From assembly GCF_012027635.1 (NCBI RefSeq), contig NZ_SNUS01000001.1, forward strand, positions 682,001-746,000: DNA of 64,000 bases, in the 5' to 3' direction. The translations under genes were made by a program, and so were the position numbers. The first letter of the stretch is position 1. The number at the start of each line of letters is the position of its first letter. Under the pieces are notes generated by a model. The model saw only the letters and a list, made by a program, of their open reading frames with translations. It was not told where the DNA came from and did not search any database. Source of the stretch: Thermococcus sp. 21S9 (lineage in GTDB: Archaea; Methanobacteriota_B; Thermococci; Thermococcales; Thermococcaceae). Positions 53,242 through 61,176 of the stretch are shown piece by piece.

Positions 53242-55233
53242 GTGCTCATTCTCATCATCGGCCTTGACGTCATCGGCGAGAACCCGAAGCGCTTCGCGGT
53301 CGTGAGCTGGTACAACGGGAAACTTGAGCGAAAGGGTGAGTTCACACTCTACAGGCTAATCCGCTTCATCCAGGCGAAGAGGCCTGATATTGTTGCAATA
53401 GACAGCGTCACCGAACTCGGAGAGGACTTGAGGAAGTTTCTCCGCGCCCTCCCGCCGGGCACGAAGCTTGTCCAGGTAACGGGAAGACCCGGCGAGCAGA
53501 GGAGCTTACAGAGCCTCGCGAGGGAGCACGGGATAAGAACAACCGACAGGTTCGACCCCTACGAAGAGGCCAAGCTCTCCGCCCTGCTCGCGAGTAAAGG
53601 GGTCGGCTACGAGATTCTGGCCTTTGAGGATGAGGTCATAGTCAAGGTAACCAGGGGTAGGAGCCACGGGAAAGGTGGCTGGAGCCAGGACAGGTATAGA
53701 AAGCGCGTTCACAACCTCGTCCGCGACAAGGTGAGGGAAATCGAGGACAGGTTGAAGAGAGCGGACATTCCCTTTGACCTCGAGACCGAGGAGAAGGACT
53801 ACGGTCTGGCGAGGGGCGAGTTCAGAATCTACGCGAGCAGGGAGGAGCTGGCGGGAATCGTGAGGCCTATGCGGGGTGGCGACGTCGAGGTCAGGATTTA
53901 CCCGGTCGAGAGAGCAGAGCTTGGCTTCGCCCCGCTTAGGGGTGAGGAGGCCGTAAGGGAGAGGCGGAGCGTCATCGTTGGCATAGACCCGGGCATAACG
54001 GTTGGAATAGCGGTCATAGACCTCAACGGCAACGTGGTGGCTCTTTACAGCGAGAGGAACATGCCTGTCGGCGAGGTCTTCAGGTTCATAAGCGAGATAG
54101 GACACCCCGTCATCGTGGCGACCGACGTTTCCCCGGCCCCGGGCTTCGTCGAAAAGATAGCCCGCTCCTTCAAGGCCCAGCTCTTCGTCCCGAGGGAGAG
54201 CTTAAGGGTTGAGGAGAAGAACGAGCTGTTGAGGAGCCTCGGCATCAAGGTTGACGACGACCACCAGCGCGACGCCTTAGCAGCCGCCTACAAGGCATAC
54301 CTCCGCCTAAAGCCCAAGCTTGAGCACGTCGAGGCAAAGCTCCGCGATGCTGGTCTAAGCAAGAGGGCCGACGAGGTGAAAGCCTTAGTGATTCAGGGCT
54401 ACAACCTCGGCGAGGCCATGCAGAAGGTTGCGAGGCGCGAGAGGCCGAGGGAAGAGGAAGAACCCGAGGAGCAACCGAGCGTTGACGTCAGGCCCTACGT
54501 GAGGAAAATCCGCGAGCTTGAGGAGAGGATAGCGCTCCTTGAGAGGGAGAACGAGGAGCTCAGGGGCATTATCCGCGAGCAGAGGAGAACCATCGAGAGG
54601 CTTGAGCGCAGGATAGCGGACTACGACGAGGAGGTCAGGAGAAAAGTTCTCCGCGAAAGGGAGCTTGAGGCGAAGGTTAAGCGCATAGAGGTCCTTGAGA
54701 AACAGCTGAGGGAAGCGAAGGTCCTAATCGAGAGGCTGAGCAGGGATTTGGTCAAGGTCAAGAGGATGAACGTGGTCGAAATCCGCGGTAGCGCGGTTCC
54801 GCTGAAAGTGCTAAGGGTCCTCAGCTGGCGGGAACTTGAGAGGATTGAGCGCGAGGTCGGACTGAGGAGGGGCGACGTTCTCTTTGTAATCAATCCAGCC
54901 GGGGCCGGAAAGGCCATCGCCGAGGAGCTGGTCGAGAAGGGAATTAAAGCTTTGATAACCGAGAAGCCTCTTCCCGGGCCGGTGAGGGAGGTTCTCCGCG
55001 AGGCCCACGTGCCATTCTTCACGAGTGAAGAACTTGACGTAAAGCGCGTTGACGAGTTCGCGGTTGTTGAGCGCGAAACCCTTGAGAGGGCTATCGATGA
55101 GCTACTGGAGCGCTGGAGGAAGGAAGACGAGGAGAGAGAAACCGAGAAGTTCCTCAAGCTGGTGGAGGAGTACAGGATTGAGCGCATCAGAGAGCTCAAG
55201 AGGAAGGCCGAGGAGGAGACTAAACGGAGCTGA
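53242..55233 (+). CDS. DUF460 / RuvC-like RNase H-fold protein
   Basis: About 663 aa. The N-terminal half has two RNase H-like segments: IIGLDVIGENPKRFAVVSWYNGKLERKGEF (about 5-35) and VIVGIDPGITVGIAVIDLNGNVVALY (about 245-270). The second ends with DDDHQRDALAAAYKAY and so keeps metal Asp residues. The C-terminal half has a long coiled coil (about 415-510, repeated Glu/Arg heptads) and a final domain with VLFVINPAGAGKAIAEELVEKGIKALI. Known as COG2433, predicted nuclease of the RuvC/YqgF group; substrate unknown. Start uncertain: GTG 53239 and GTG 53242 both follow GGTGGAGG closely. Confidence 0.88.
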   Translation: MLILIIGLDVIGENPKRFAVVSWYNGKLERKGEFTLYRLIRFIQAKRPDIVAIDSVTELGEDLRKFLRALPPGTKLVQVTGRPGEQRSLQSLAREHGIRTTDRFDPYEEAKLSALLASKGVGYEILAFEDEVIVKVTRGRSHGKGGWSQDRYRKRVHNLVRDKVREIEDRLKRADIPFDLETEEKDYGLARGEFRIYASREELAGIVRPMRGGDVEVRIYPVERAELGFAPLRGEEAVRERRSVIVGIDPGITVGIAVIDLNGNVVALYSERNMPVGEVFRFISEIGHPVIVATDVSPAPGFVEKIARSFKAQLFVPRESLRVEEKNELLRSLGIKVDDDHQRDALAAAYKAYLRLKPKLEHVEAKLRDAGLSKRADEVKALVIQGYNLGEAMQKVARRERPREEEEPEEQPSVDVRPYVRKIRELEERIALLERENEELRGIIREQRRTIERLERRIADYDEEVRRKVLRERELEAKVKRIEVLEKQLREAKVLIERLSRDLVKVKRMNVVEIRGSAVPLKVLRVLSWRELERIEREVGLRRGDVLFVINPAGAGKAIAEELVEKGIKALITEKPLPGPVREVLREAHVPFFTSEELDVKRVDEFAVVERETLERAIDELLERWRKEDEERETEKFLKLVEEYRIERIRELKRKAEEETKRS

Positions 55234-55516
55234 GTACCTCCTTAAGGGCCTTTAAGTACTTTCCCGTTTCTTCGGCCCCTTTCTCCGTGAGTTTCACGGC
55301 CGTTCTCGGCCTGTCCGCGAAGACCTTGTAGAGCTCTACGTAACCGGCTTTCTCAAGCGCTCTCAGGTGGGAGTCAAGGTTCCCTGGCGTTACCTCAAGT
55401 ATTTCGAGGAGTTCCTTGAAGAGGACCCTGCGCCGGGGGAGTAGGTAAAGCATTATTCCTAACCTTATCGGATTTCCGAGAACGTGGTTCTTCGTCAGCT
55501 CCCTGGGGGATTCCAT
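55220..55516 (-). CDS. winged-helix regulator, copy B of a duplicated module
   Basis: 98 aa, a single winged helix. LGNPIRLGIMLYLLPRRRVLFKELLEILEVTPGNLDSHLRALEKAGYVELYKVFADRPRTAVKLTEKG fits the MarR/ArsR-like HTH group seen in archaea. It is clearly paralogous to 56225-56518 (shared LGNP-R, TxGNL-HL-ALE-AG, RPR--V-LTE-G). Starts 4 bases after the membrane protein gene of the same module. The end overlaps the DUF460 gene by 14 bases. Confidence 0.87.
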   Translation of the reverse strand: MESPRELTKNHVLGNPIRLGIMLYLLPRRRVLFKELLEILEVTPGNLDSHLRALEKAGYVELYKVFADRPRTAVKLTEKGAEETGKYLKALKEVLSSV

Positions 55517-55520
55517 TCTA

Positions 55521-56111
55521 TCACCGCTCGATGGCTTTGAAGGCGGAGTGGAGGTAAAGGATTATCGTGAGGCTGAACCCGAGGGCCACCACGAAACCGG
55601 CCCATAGGGGGGCCGTGTTGCCCATTTTCACCGCCGGGATTGTTCCCAGGGCCGGCACGAGAAACGCGGGTATCTCCTCCCTGTCACCCGTTGCCAGCGT
55701 CTGACCCGCGAGGGAGATGGCAAGGAAACTCAGGATTGAGATGGCAACGGTCTCGTTGGTGTTTGTGGTCAGTCCGAGGCGGGGGATTATTCCCCAGCCA
55801 ATCGTGCTCCCAACGGCCCACGAGAGCAGGATTTTAAGACCAATCCCGCTTTTTTCCCCGGTTTCTGAGACGAGAACTGCAATGTATCTCTCCCACACCC
55901 GTTTCGTGACGTAGATGGCTACAATGGCCCCGACGAGCCAGTAGAGCAGGGACTCGACGTAACCTCCCTCCATCGGGACTACGAGAACGTAGTAGCCCGT
56001 CATCACAGCGAGCCACACCGCGAAGTTCAGCGCCCCGTAGATTTTTCTGCTCGCGAGGAGCTTGCTTTCCACCCTCTCCAGAACGTTTCTGAGTTCCCTA
56101 AACTCTTCCAT
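55521..56111 (-). CDS. membrane protein, copy B of a duplicated module
   Basis: 196 aa. A charged N-terminal helix (about 1-25, MEEFRELRNVLERVESKLLASRK) is followed by about six membrane segments. Paralogue of 56520-57101 by layout (amphipathic start, paired helices, charged loop, further helices) with weak identity. ATG 56111 follows GGGTGAG. A TTATAAATAG box lies about 40 bases upstream. No known function; co-occurrence with the regulator suggests a membrane signal sensed or controlled by it. Confidence 0.8.
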   Translation of the reverse strand: MEEFRELRNVLERVESKLLASRKIYGALNFAVWLAVMTGYYVLVVPMEGGYVESLLYWLVGAIVAIYVTKRVWERYIAVLVSETGEKSGIGLKILLSWAVGSTIGWGIIPRLGLTTNTNETVAISILSFLAISLAGQTLATGDREEIPAFLVPALGTIPAVKMGNTAPLWAGFVVALGFSLTIILYLHSAFKAIER

Positions 56112-56224
56112 TTTTCTCACCCATTGTTTCTTGGCGTTCGGTCTATTTATAACGTGAAGTTTCTCTGAAGCGCAGAACAGTAAAGCCCGATAGATTGGCT
56201 GGAGCGTGAAGGATAAAGGCGGGG

Positions 56225-56518
56225 TTAGTCCCTAACTGCCTCCCTCAGGACCCTGAGGGCCTCGCCCAGCTCTTCTACCCCCTCCTCAGTCAGCTCGACG
56301 AACTTCCTCGGTCGCCTTCCAAAGCCGTAGTAGGTCCTCACGATTCCGGCCTCTTCAAGCGCCTTCAGGTGGAACTCAAGGTTTCCCGCGGTGAGGTTCA
56401 AAGCTTTTCTCAGGCTCGAGAACGTTGCCCTCTCCCTTGACAGCAGGTAGAGGGCTATCGCTAACCTCGTGGGGTTGCCGAGGGGTGACTTCGAGAGCCC
56501 CGCGAGCTTTTCGAGCAT
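56225..56518 (-). CDS. winged-helix regulator, copy A of a duplicated module
   Basis: 97 aa. LGNPTRLAIALYLLSRERATFSSLRKALNLTAGNLEFHLKALEEAGIVRTYYGFGRRPRKFVELTEEG is the same winged helix as copy B. It directly follows its membrane-protein gene (one-base gap). The 113 bases after it (56112-56224) hold the promoter of copy B. Confidence 0.87.
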   Translation of the reverse strand: MLEKLAGLSKSPLGNPTRLAIALYLLSRERATFSSLRKALNLTAGNLEFHLKALEEAGIVRTYYGFGRRPRKFVELTEEGVEELGEALRVLREAVRD

Positions 56519-56519
56519 A

Positions 56520-57101
56520 TCACTCCCTCATAGCCTTCATGAGCACCAGGTAAGCGCCGAGCGCGAAGGCCAGAGACAGTACGAGCGTTGCGTACGCGCC
56601 CTTGGCGATGGATACCCTTCCGTAAGGAACGCTGAGGAGCAGAATCGTTGCCCCGATGACGGCCTTATCCCAGCCCCTTCGGAGGAAAACGTAATCTATA
56701 ACTGCGAGGGCGAGCATTCCGGAGCCTATCGCGAGGAGTGGTGAAAGCCAGGCCTCATTAACCTTCAACCCCACGGCCACGATGACTACGGGCCAGACGA
56801 TGAGCTGGGCGAGGAGGTACCTCAGGTTGAGTGGCGTTTTTCTCCCGAGAACCTTCTCTATCTCCTGCACCTTGCCTATGGCCCGTCCCTCCTCCACGGC
56901 AAAGAGCAGTATCGCGAGGGCCGAGAGGAGAACCGTTGTGGATTCGATTGAAATCCCGGCGTACGCTGAGAGAATCACCGAGGTAATGTAGATGGCCGGG
57001 AACGCTACCGCCCAGTAGAGGTAGACTATCGAGTTGTAGGCCTTCTTCGCGAGGTTCAGCTCCCGCTCAACGGCTCTTAGCGCTTCACTTATCCCCTCCA
57101 T
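56520..57101 (-). CDS. membrane protein, copy A of a duplicated module
   Basis: 193 aa. The amphipathic start MEGISEALRAVERELNLAKKAYN is followed by about six membrane segments (IVYLYWAVAFPAIYITSVILSAYAGI, TVLLSALAILLFAV and others). ATG 57101 follows GGGTGGGAAC. TATTTAAGG (minus strand, about 57130-57138) is the promoter, and an AGTTTGGG/CCCAAACT dyad (57150-57166) lies just upstream of it as a possible operator. Confidence 0.82.
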   Translation of the reverse strand: MEGISEALRAVERELNLAKKAYNSIVYLYWAVAFPAIYITSVILSAYAGISIESTTVLLSALAILLFAVEEGRAIGKVQEIEKVLGRKTPLNLRYLLAQLIVWPVVIVAVGLKVNEAWLSPLLAIGSGMLALAVIDYVFLRRGWDKAVIGATILLLSVPYGRVSIAKGAYATLVLSLAFALGAYLVLMKAMRE

Positions 57102-57149
57102 GTTCCCACCCGAGAAAAGTTCTATGAACTCCTTAAATACCCGCCCGGA

Positions 57150-57166
57150 AGTTTGGGGCCCAAACT
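57150..57166. promoter_or_regulatory. dyad AGTTTGGG-G-CCCAAACT upstream of the duplicated module
   Basis: Perfect 8-base arms around one base, reading AGTTTGGGGCCCAAACT. It overlaps the stop end of the preceding 64-aa gene and precedes the module's TATA box, so it could be a regulator site or a terminator hairpin. Confidence 0.45.
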
Positions 57167-57359
57167 AACCGCCGGCCCTCGCCAGGCGGAGCTTCTCCAT
57201 GAAGCGCTCGATTTCCGTGGGAGGACCTTCCACGAGAACCCGGCTAAGGGTTATTCCGTTCCTCTCGATGGTTTCGAGGAGTGTCAAGCTGACACCCGCC
57301 CCGCTCTTTCCCCTTATCTCCTCAAGCTCATCAAAGGGAACGGCCGTCTCGATAATCAT
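57165..57359 (-). CDS. small conserved hypothetical protein
   Basis: 64 aa, soluble. MIIETAVPFDELEEIRGKSGAGVSLTLLETIERNGITLSRVLVEGPPTEIERFMEKLRLAR: a beta-alpha-beta pattern with a helix at the end, resembling small ACT- or ferredoxin-like folds. No family recognised. GAGGGGT lies seven bases upstream of ATG 57359. Follows the VapC-like gene by 10 bases on the same strand. Confidence 0.65.
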   Translation of the reverse strand: MIIETAVPFDELEEIRGKSGAGVSLTLLETIERNGITLSRVLVEGPPTEIERFMEKLRLARAGG

Positions 57360-57369
57360 AGTACCCCTC

Positions 57370-57810
57370 TCAACAGAATCTCTTTAGAATCTCATGGTAG
57401 AACTCTATCGGCTTGAGAACTTTTATTTTGTGGTCTTGAAGCGTTAATTCCTTGTTCTCGTCCCTCAGGGCCAGAAGGTCGTCGTCCCATGTCAAAATAT
57501 ACTCGGCCTTTCCTTCGTACGCTATCTCAAGCCACTTGTTATCGTCCGGGTCTCTGGAGAGGTTTACCCTCACCGAGGGCGCTACAATTACAGAGCCCTT
57601 CAGATACCGGGCGAGAATTCGCTTCCATTCGCTTGATAGCTTTCCCTTCTCGGCCAGAATCCCCATCTTCAGGCTGAGCTCGGTTAGGGCTTCTTCGCTC
57701 GTGTAATTCACGAGGAAACGTCCATCGAGTGCCTTTATGAGAAGCGCTGAGAGGCCATCTGACTTTATCATTGCGCCAAGGACGACGTTGGTGTCCATGA
57801 CGACTTTCAT
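57370..57810 (-). CDS. PIN-domain toxin (VapC-like)
   Basis: 146 aa. MKVVMDTNVVLGAMIKSDGLSALLIKAL opens with the first catalytic Asp, EALTELSLKM supplies a Glu, and RDPDDNKWLEIAYEGKAEYILTWDDDLL gives the later acidic residues of a PIN ribonuclease. Similar to the PIN group often labelled TIGR00305. The start overlaps the antitoxin stop by one base (TAATG), the usual order of antitoxin first. Confidence 0.93.
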   Translation of the reverse strand: MKVVMDTNVVLGAMIKSDGLSALLIKALDGRFLVNYTSEEALTELSLKMGILAEKGKLSSEWKRILARYLKGSVIVAPSVRVNLSRDPDDNKWLEIAYEGKAEYILTWDDDLLALRDENKELTLQDHKIKVLKPIEFYHEILKRFC

Positions 57811-58130
57811 TACTCGGCACCCATTAGCTTCTTGTACTCCCTCTCGACCTCCCTGAGAATCTCTTTCACTTCTTCCTCCTCATCCTTGAATTCTCCCCTT
57901 CTCAGTCTCTCCCGTGCCTCCTCACTCTCCTCCCCGATTTCTTCTTCCCTGAGACTCCTTGCCAGTTCTTTCGCTTCTTCGAGCATCATCTGGCCGAGTG
58001 TGAACGTGACGGCGAACTTTATGAAGTCAGAACGACTTCGGAATTCCCTTTTCTCGACGAGTTCGTCTATCTTCCGGACAACGTAGCCCGGTAGTCTGAC
58101 GGAAATCGGGTACTCCACCCTCTCAGCCAT
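57810..58130 (-). CDS. ribbon-helix-helix antitoxin (VapB-like)
   Basis: 106 aa. An N-terminal ribbon-helix-helix (VEYPISVRLPGYVVRKIDELVEKREFRSRSDFIKFAVTFTL, about 5-45) is followed by an acidic coiled tail (about 50-106, EEEIGEESEEARERLRRGEFKDEEEEVKEIL) that should block the toxin. ATG 58130 follows GGTGAT. It should repress its own promoter just upstream (ACAATTGTATTTAA area, 58152-58168). Confidence 0.92.
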   Translation of the reverse strand: MAERVEYPISVRLPGYVVRKIDELVEKREFRSRSDFIKFAVTFTLGQMMLEEAKELARSLREEEIGEESEEARERLRRGEFKDEEEEVKEILREVEREYKKLMGAE

Positions 58131-58173
58131 GCAATCACCAATACAAACTGACTACAATTGTATTTAACCCTTG

Positions 58174-59151
58174 CTACTCAACCCTGAACGTCAGCCCCTT
58201 TTCCCTCGCCTTCCTCTCGACCTGAAGGCGGAACTGGCAGGCCTTGCATATCTCGCCCGTCGTCGGCTGGCCACATATCTTACAGCGGTTCAGCTCGCTC
58301 GTCCTCTTTGTGTAGGTCTTCGCTATCAGCGGGAAGAGCTTGTCGTAGCTCCTGAGTATCTGGTACTTCGTTCCAGGGTGTTTCTCCTCCATCTCGTTGA
58401 GCCAGTCGCGTATTTCCGCTCTGAAAGCCTCGACCGCGTAGGGGCACTCGCTCAGGTCGACTTCTATGTTGTTCAGAACGGCGTAGAGGACAATCTCCTT
58501 CTCGGGAATCTCACGGAGAGGCTTTATCCTCGGGACGAGCTCTGGATGGATTTCCTCGTAGTAGGGGCCAGTTCTCCCCAGTCTTGCTATATCTCCCCTG
58601 AGGATGTTCATTATGAACATCTGAACCTCGTCGTCGAGGTTGTGGCCCACGGCCAGCTTGTCGGCGCCGACGTCTTTGGAAGCGTAGTTGAGGAGCCAGC
58701 GCCTCCAGACACCGCAGTAGGAGCAGGCACCTACCCTTTCCTTCTTCTCGAAGCTCCCCATTATCTCAACCGTCTCGTCAAGGGTGAATCCGATGTACTC
58801 CTTGAAGGAATAAACGCGGTGCTCTATTCCGAGCTTCTTCGCGTTCCTCTTCGCTATCTCAACGCTTGGGGGCCTGTAACCGGCTATTCCCTCGTCTATG
58901 GTTATCGCGACGAGTTCAAACGGAAACTTCTCGCGGAGTTTCGCCAGAAGGTGCATAAGAACGACGCTGTCTTTTCCCCCGCTGACTCCAACCGCTATTC
59001 TCTCGCCCTTTTCTATGAGGCGGTACTTCTTGACGGTCTCCTTGAACTTCTTCTCCACCATCTCGTTGAAGTGCTTGTGGCAGTAGTATCTACCAGTGTA
59101 GCGCGCGTGGTAGACCGCTGGACGACCGCACTTGGAGCAGACCGCTGGCAT
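58174..59151 (-). CDS. ttuA: tRNA 2-thiolation enzyme TtuA
   Basis: 325 aa. ATP-pyrophosphatase P-loop VSGGKDSVVLMHLL (about 54-67) between an N-terminal zinc finger (CSKCG and CHKH, residues 5-26) and a C-terminal one (CKICG and CKAC, about 290-305). The central Cys pair in GACSYCGVWRRWLLN should hold an Fe-S cluster. It forms 2-thioribothymidine at tRNA position 54, which stabilises tRNA in thermophiles. ATG 59151 appears leaderless, about 20-25 bases from a TTTTTAAAAG box. Confidence 0.94.
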   Translation of the reverse strand: MPAVCSKCGRPAVYHARYTGRYYCHKHFNEMVEKKFKETVKKYRLIEKGERIAVGVSGGKDSVVLMHLLAKLREKFPFELVAITIDEGIAGYRPPSVEIAKRNAKKLGIEHRVYSFKEYIGFTLDETVEIMGSFEKKERVGACSYCGVWRRWLLNYASKDVGADKLAVGHNLDDEVQMFIMNILRGDIARLGRTGPYYEEIHPELVPRIKPLREIPEKEIVLYAVLNNIEVDLSECPYAVEAFRAEIRDWLNEMEEKHPGTKYQILRSYDKLFPLIAKTYTKRTSELNRCKICGQPTTGEICKACQFRLQVERKAREKGLTFRVE

Positions 59152-59163
59152 GGGTTGCCCTAA

Positions 59164-59182
59164 GAAAAGGCTTTTAAAAAGG
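59164..59182. promoter_or_regulatory. shared divergent promoter of ttuA and the KaiC-like gene
   Basis: AAAAGGCTTTTAAAAAGG is nearly symmetric and can serve as a TATA box in both directions, about 20 bases from the ttuA start and about 35 bases from the plus-strand start. Confidence 0.6.
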
Positions 59183-59211
59183 TTGGGTGCCCCTTCAATT
59201 GGGAGAAGGTT

Positions 59212-59958
59212 ATGGGATACAAGGTTTTTAGAACGGGTTTCGGTGCCCTTGATGAGATGCTCGGTGGTGGCATAATCGAGGACGGAATCCTTCTCATCGT
59301 CTACAACACGGGTTCCTATGGATGGGCGCTCGGAGTCGAGGTGTTCAAGGCGTTTCTCGCACGGGGCTGGTATGGGGTCGTGACAAACTATTCCCTCCCA
59401 TACAGCCTTTTGAGGAAGTATGCGATGGCGGTTCGCTTCGGTTTCCAGACTCTCGGCAGGGAAGACCGCCTGGCGGTGGTTGATGTCTTCGGCTCCGTCA
59501 ACGGGATTCAGCTGAGGGAACCCTTCGTGTACTCTGTGGGACAGGTTGACGGTAGCACGTTCCTCCCCAAGATGCTGGCCCTCTACAAGACCCTAATTTC
59601 GAACCGGCCCAAGAGAATCGGTCTGACTGTGACTATGGACGGTTTCGTTGAGGTCTTTGGCGAGGACACCGGGATGAGGATTCTAAAGAAGAACATGGCA
59701 ATAAAGGAGAGCTATCCGCGTGCGGGGGGAGAGGAGGTTCTCAACATATTCCTCATAAACAGGGACCGGGTTTCGCCAAGGTTCCTCTCGTGGCTCTCCC
59801 AGTACTCCGAACACATAGTGGAACTTCGGCCAACGGAGAGGCCCGGCGTCGAGAACATCCACGTTGTCAAGTCCCTGCTCCCCGATTTCGAGCCATCAAC
59901 TGGAATCTTCAGGTTCAAAAAGGGAAGGGTGGAAATCCTGCCTACCTTGCGAGATTGA
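59212..59958 (+). CDS. KaiC/RecA-like protein lacking a P-loop
   Basis: 248 aa. The opening FRTGFGALDEMLGGGIIEDGILLIVYNTGSYGWALGVEVFKAFLARGWYGVVTNYSLP follows KaiC/GvpD-type ATPases strand by strand. Where Walker A (GxxxxGKS/T) should stand it reads NTGSYGWA, with no Lys, so ATP hydrolysis is unlikely. The later VVDVFGS occupies the Walker B place. ATG 59212 follows GAGAAGG. The last 17 bases overlap the opposing protease gene. Probably a regulatory or binding relative of KaiC-like proteins. Confidence 0.82.
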   Translation: MGYKVFRTGFGALDEMLGGGIIEDGILLIVYNTGSYGWALGVEVFKAFLARGWYGVVTNYSLPYSLLRKYAMAVRFGFQTLGREDRLAVVDVFGSVNGIQLREPFVYSVGQVDGSTFLPKMLALYKTLISNRPKRIGLTVTMDGFVEVFGEDTGMRILKKNMAIKESYPRAGGEEVLNIFLINRDRVSPRFLSWLSQYSEHIVELRPTERPGVENIHVVKSLLPDFEPSTGIFRFKKGRVEILPTLRD

Positions 59959-61102
59959 GTATCGCGGGCAGGACGTTCAGGGCCAGGAGGAACAGTCCGA
60001 TTCCTATCGTCGCGTATCTTATTGGCCTCGCGACCTTCTCGGGCAGGTACTCCTTTATCACGTCGTCGAGCATCCTTCCACCGTCGAGGGGAACCAGTGG
60101 GAAGAGGTTCATGAGGCCTATACCTATGTTGAGCATGTAAATCCAGTAGAGCGAGAAGAACAGTGGCAGGATTATGTTGTCGTGCCCGACCTTCGAGGTC
60201 ACGTACTGGGTTGGACGTATTCCTATGAATCCCTTACCGGGGTTATCAGGGTTTTCGGCGAGGGTCAGTTTAAGGTTCAACTCCTTCCCGTCTCGCAGAA
60301 CCGTGAGCGTTATCGTTTCTCCTGGCTTCGTCTTGTTCATAAGGGATATGAACTCGTCCATGGTCTTTACGCTCTGCCCGTTTATCGCGATTATTACGTC
60401 TCCCTTGTGGAGAACCCCGTCGGCGGGGGCCCCCTTTATCACATCACTTACTTGGATTCCGTTTGGCACGAGGATGGGGGTTATTGCGTAGCTCAGAATG
60501 AGTGCCGTAATGATTGCCGTCACGACGTTGGCCATTGAACCGGCACCGTAGACGCGGAGCCTAGAGCGGAGGGGTGCCTTCGATAGTTTTTCCTCGTCGG
60601 GCTCGACGAAGGCACCGGGAATCACAGCGAGGAGAACCAGACCGACGGACTTTAACGGGAGCTTCTCTGCCCTCGCGACGACGCCGTGGCTGAGCTCGTG
60701 CACGACCATAACGACCGCGAGGCCGATAAGGCCGTACCAGAGGGGAATTGTAACGCCTGGAATCACGAGCTGAACTCCGGAGGGGCTTGTTTTGGTCTTG
60801 AGGGTCTCAACCGCGGTCTTGAGAAGTGCGTAGAAGACGAAGGCCATGCCCATGTAGCCGAGGGCTACCCCTATGTCGCCGTAGACCTTCCAGAACCGGG
60901 GGTTTATTCTGGAAATCCTGTCTATGAATCCAAGGAGCCTTTTGGTCCTCCACATCGCCACGAGAAAGTCAACGCTCAGCCCTTCTTCCTTCTCTATCGG
61001 TTCCCCTGTTTCGGGGTCTATCTCCTTCTTTCCAAACAGGGAGTACAGAACCAGCCAGAATGCCGTGAGTGCGACTACTACTATGACCGCGGTGCTCACC
61101 AT
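59942..61102 (-). CDS. site-2 protease (M50) with PDZ domain
   Basis: 386 aa intramembrane metalloprotease. HELSH (about 135-139, in MVVHELSHGVVARAEKLPLKSVG) and LVPLDGGRMLDD (about 340) give the zinc ligands, and a PDZ domain (about 215-295, GAPADGVLHKGDVIIAINGQSV) separates the membrane parts. An N-terminal helix (about 3-23) is followed by a soluble loop. Expected to cut membrane-bound regulators or signal remnants. ATG 61102 has GGTGTT about five bases upstream. Confidence 0.94.
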   Translation of the reverse strand: MVSTAVIVVVALTAFWLVLYSLFGKKEIDPETGEPIEKEEGLSVDFLVAMWRTKRLLGFIDRISRINPRFWKVYGDIGVALGYMGMAFVFYALLKTAVETLKTKTSPSGVQLVIPGVTIPLWYGLIGLAVVMVVHELSHGVVARAEKLPLKSVGLVLLAVIPGAFVEPDEEKLSKAPLRSRLRVYGAGSMANVVTAIITALILSYAITPILVPNGIQVSDVIKGAPADGVLHKGDVIIAINGQSVKTMDEFISLMNKTKPGETITLTVLRDGKELNLKLTLAENPDNPGKGFIGIRPTQYVTSKVGHDNIILPLFFSLYWIYMLNIGIGLMNLFPLVPLDGGRMLDDVIKEYLPEKVARPIRYATIGIGLFLLALNVLPAILNLAR

Positions 61103-61176
61103 GGTTCAACACCCTTTTTCCGCTGGGCTAACTTCATTAGATGGTCTTATAAACGTTAGCGGACAACCATGTGGCG

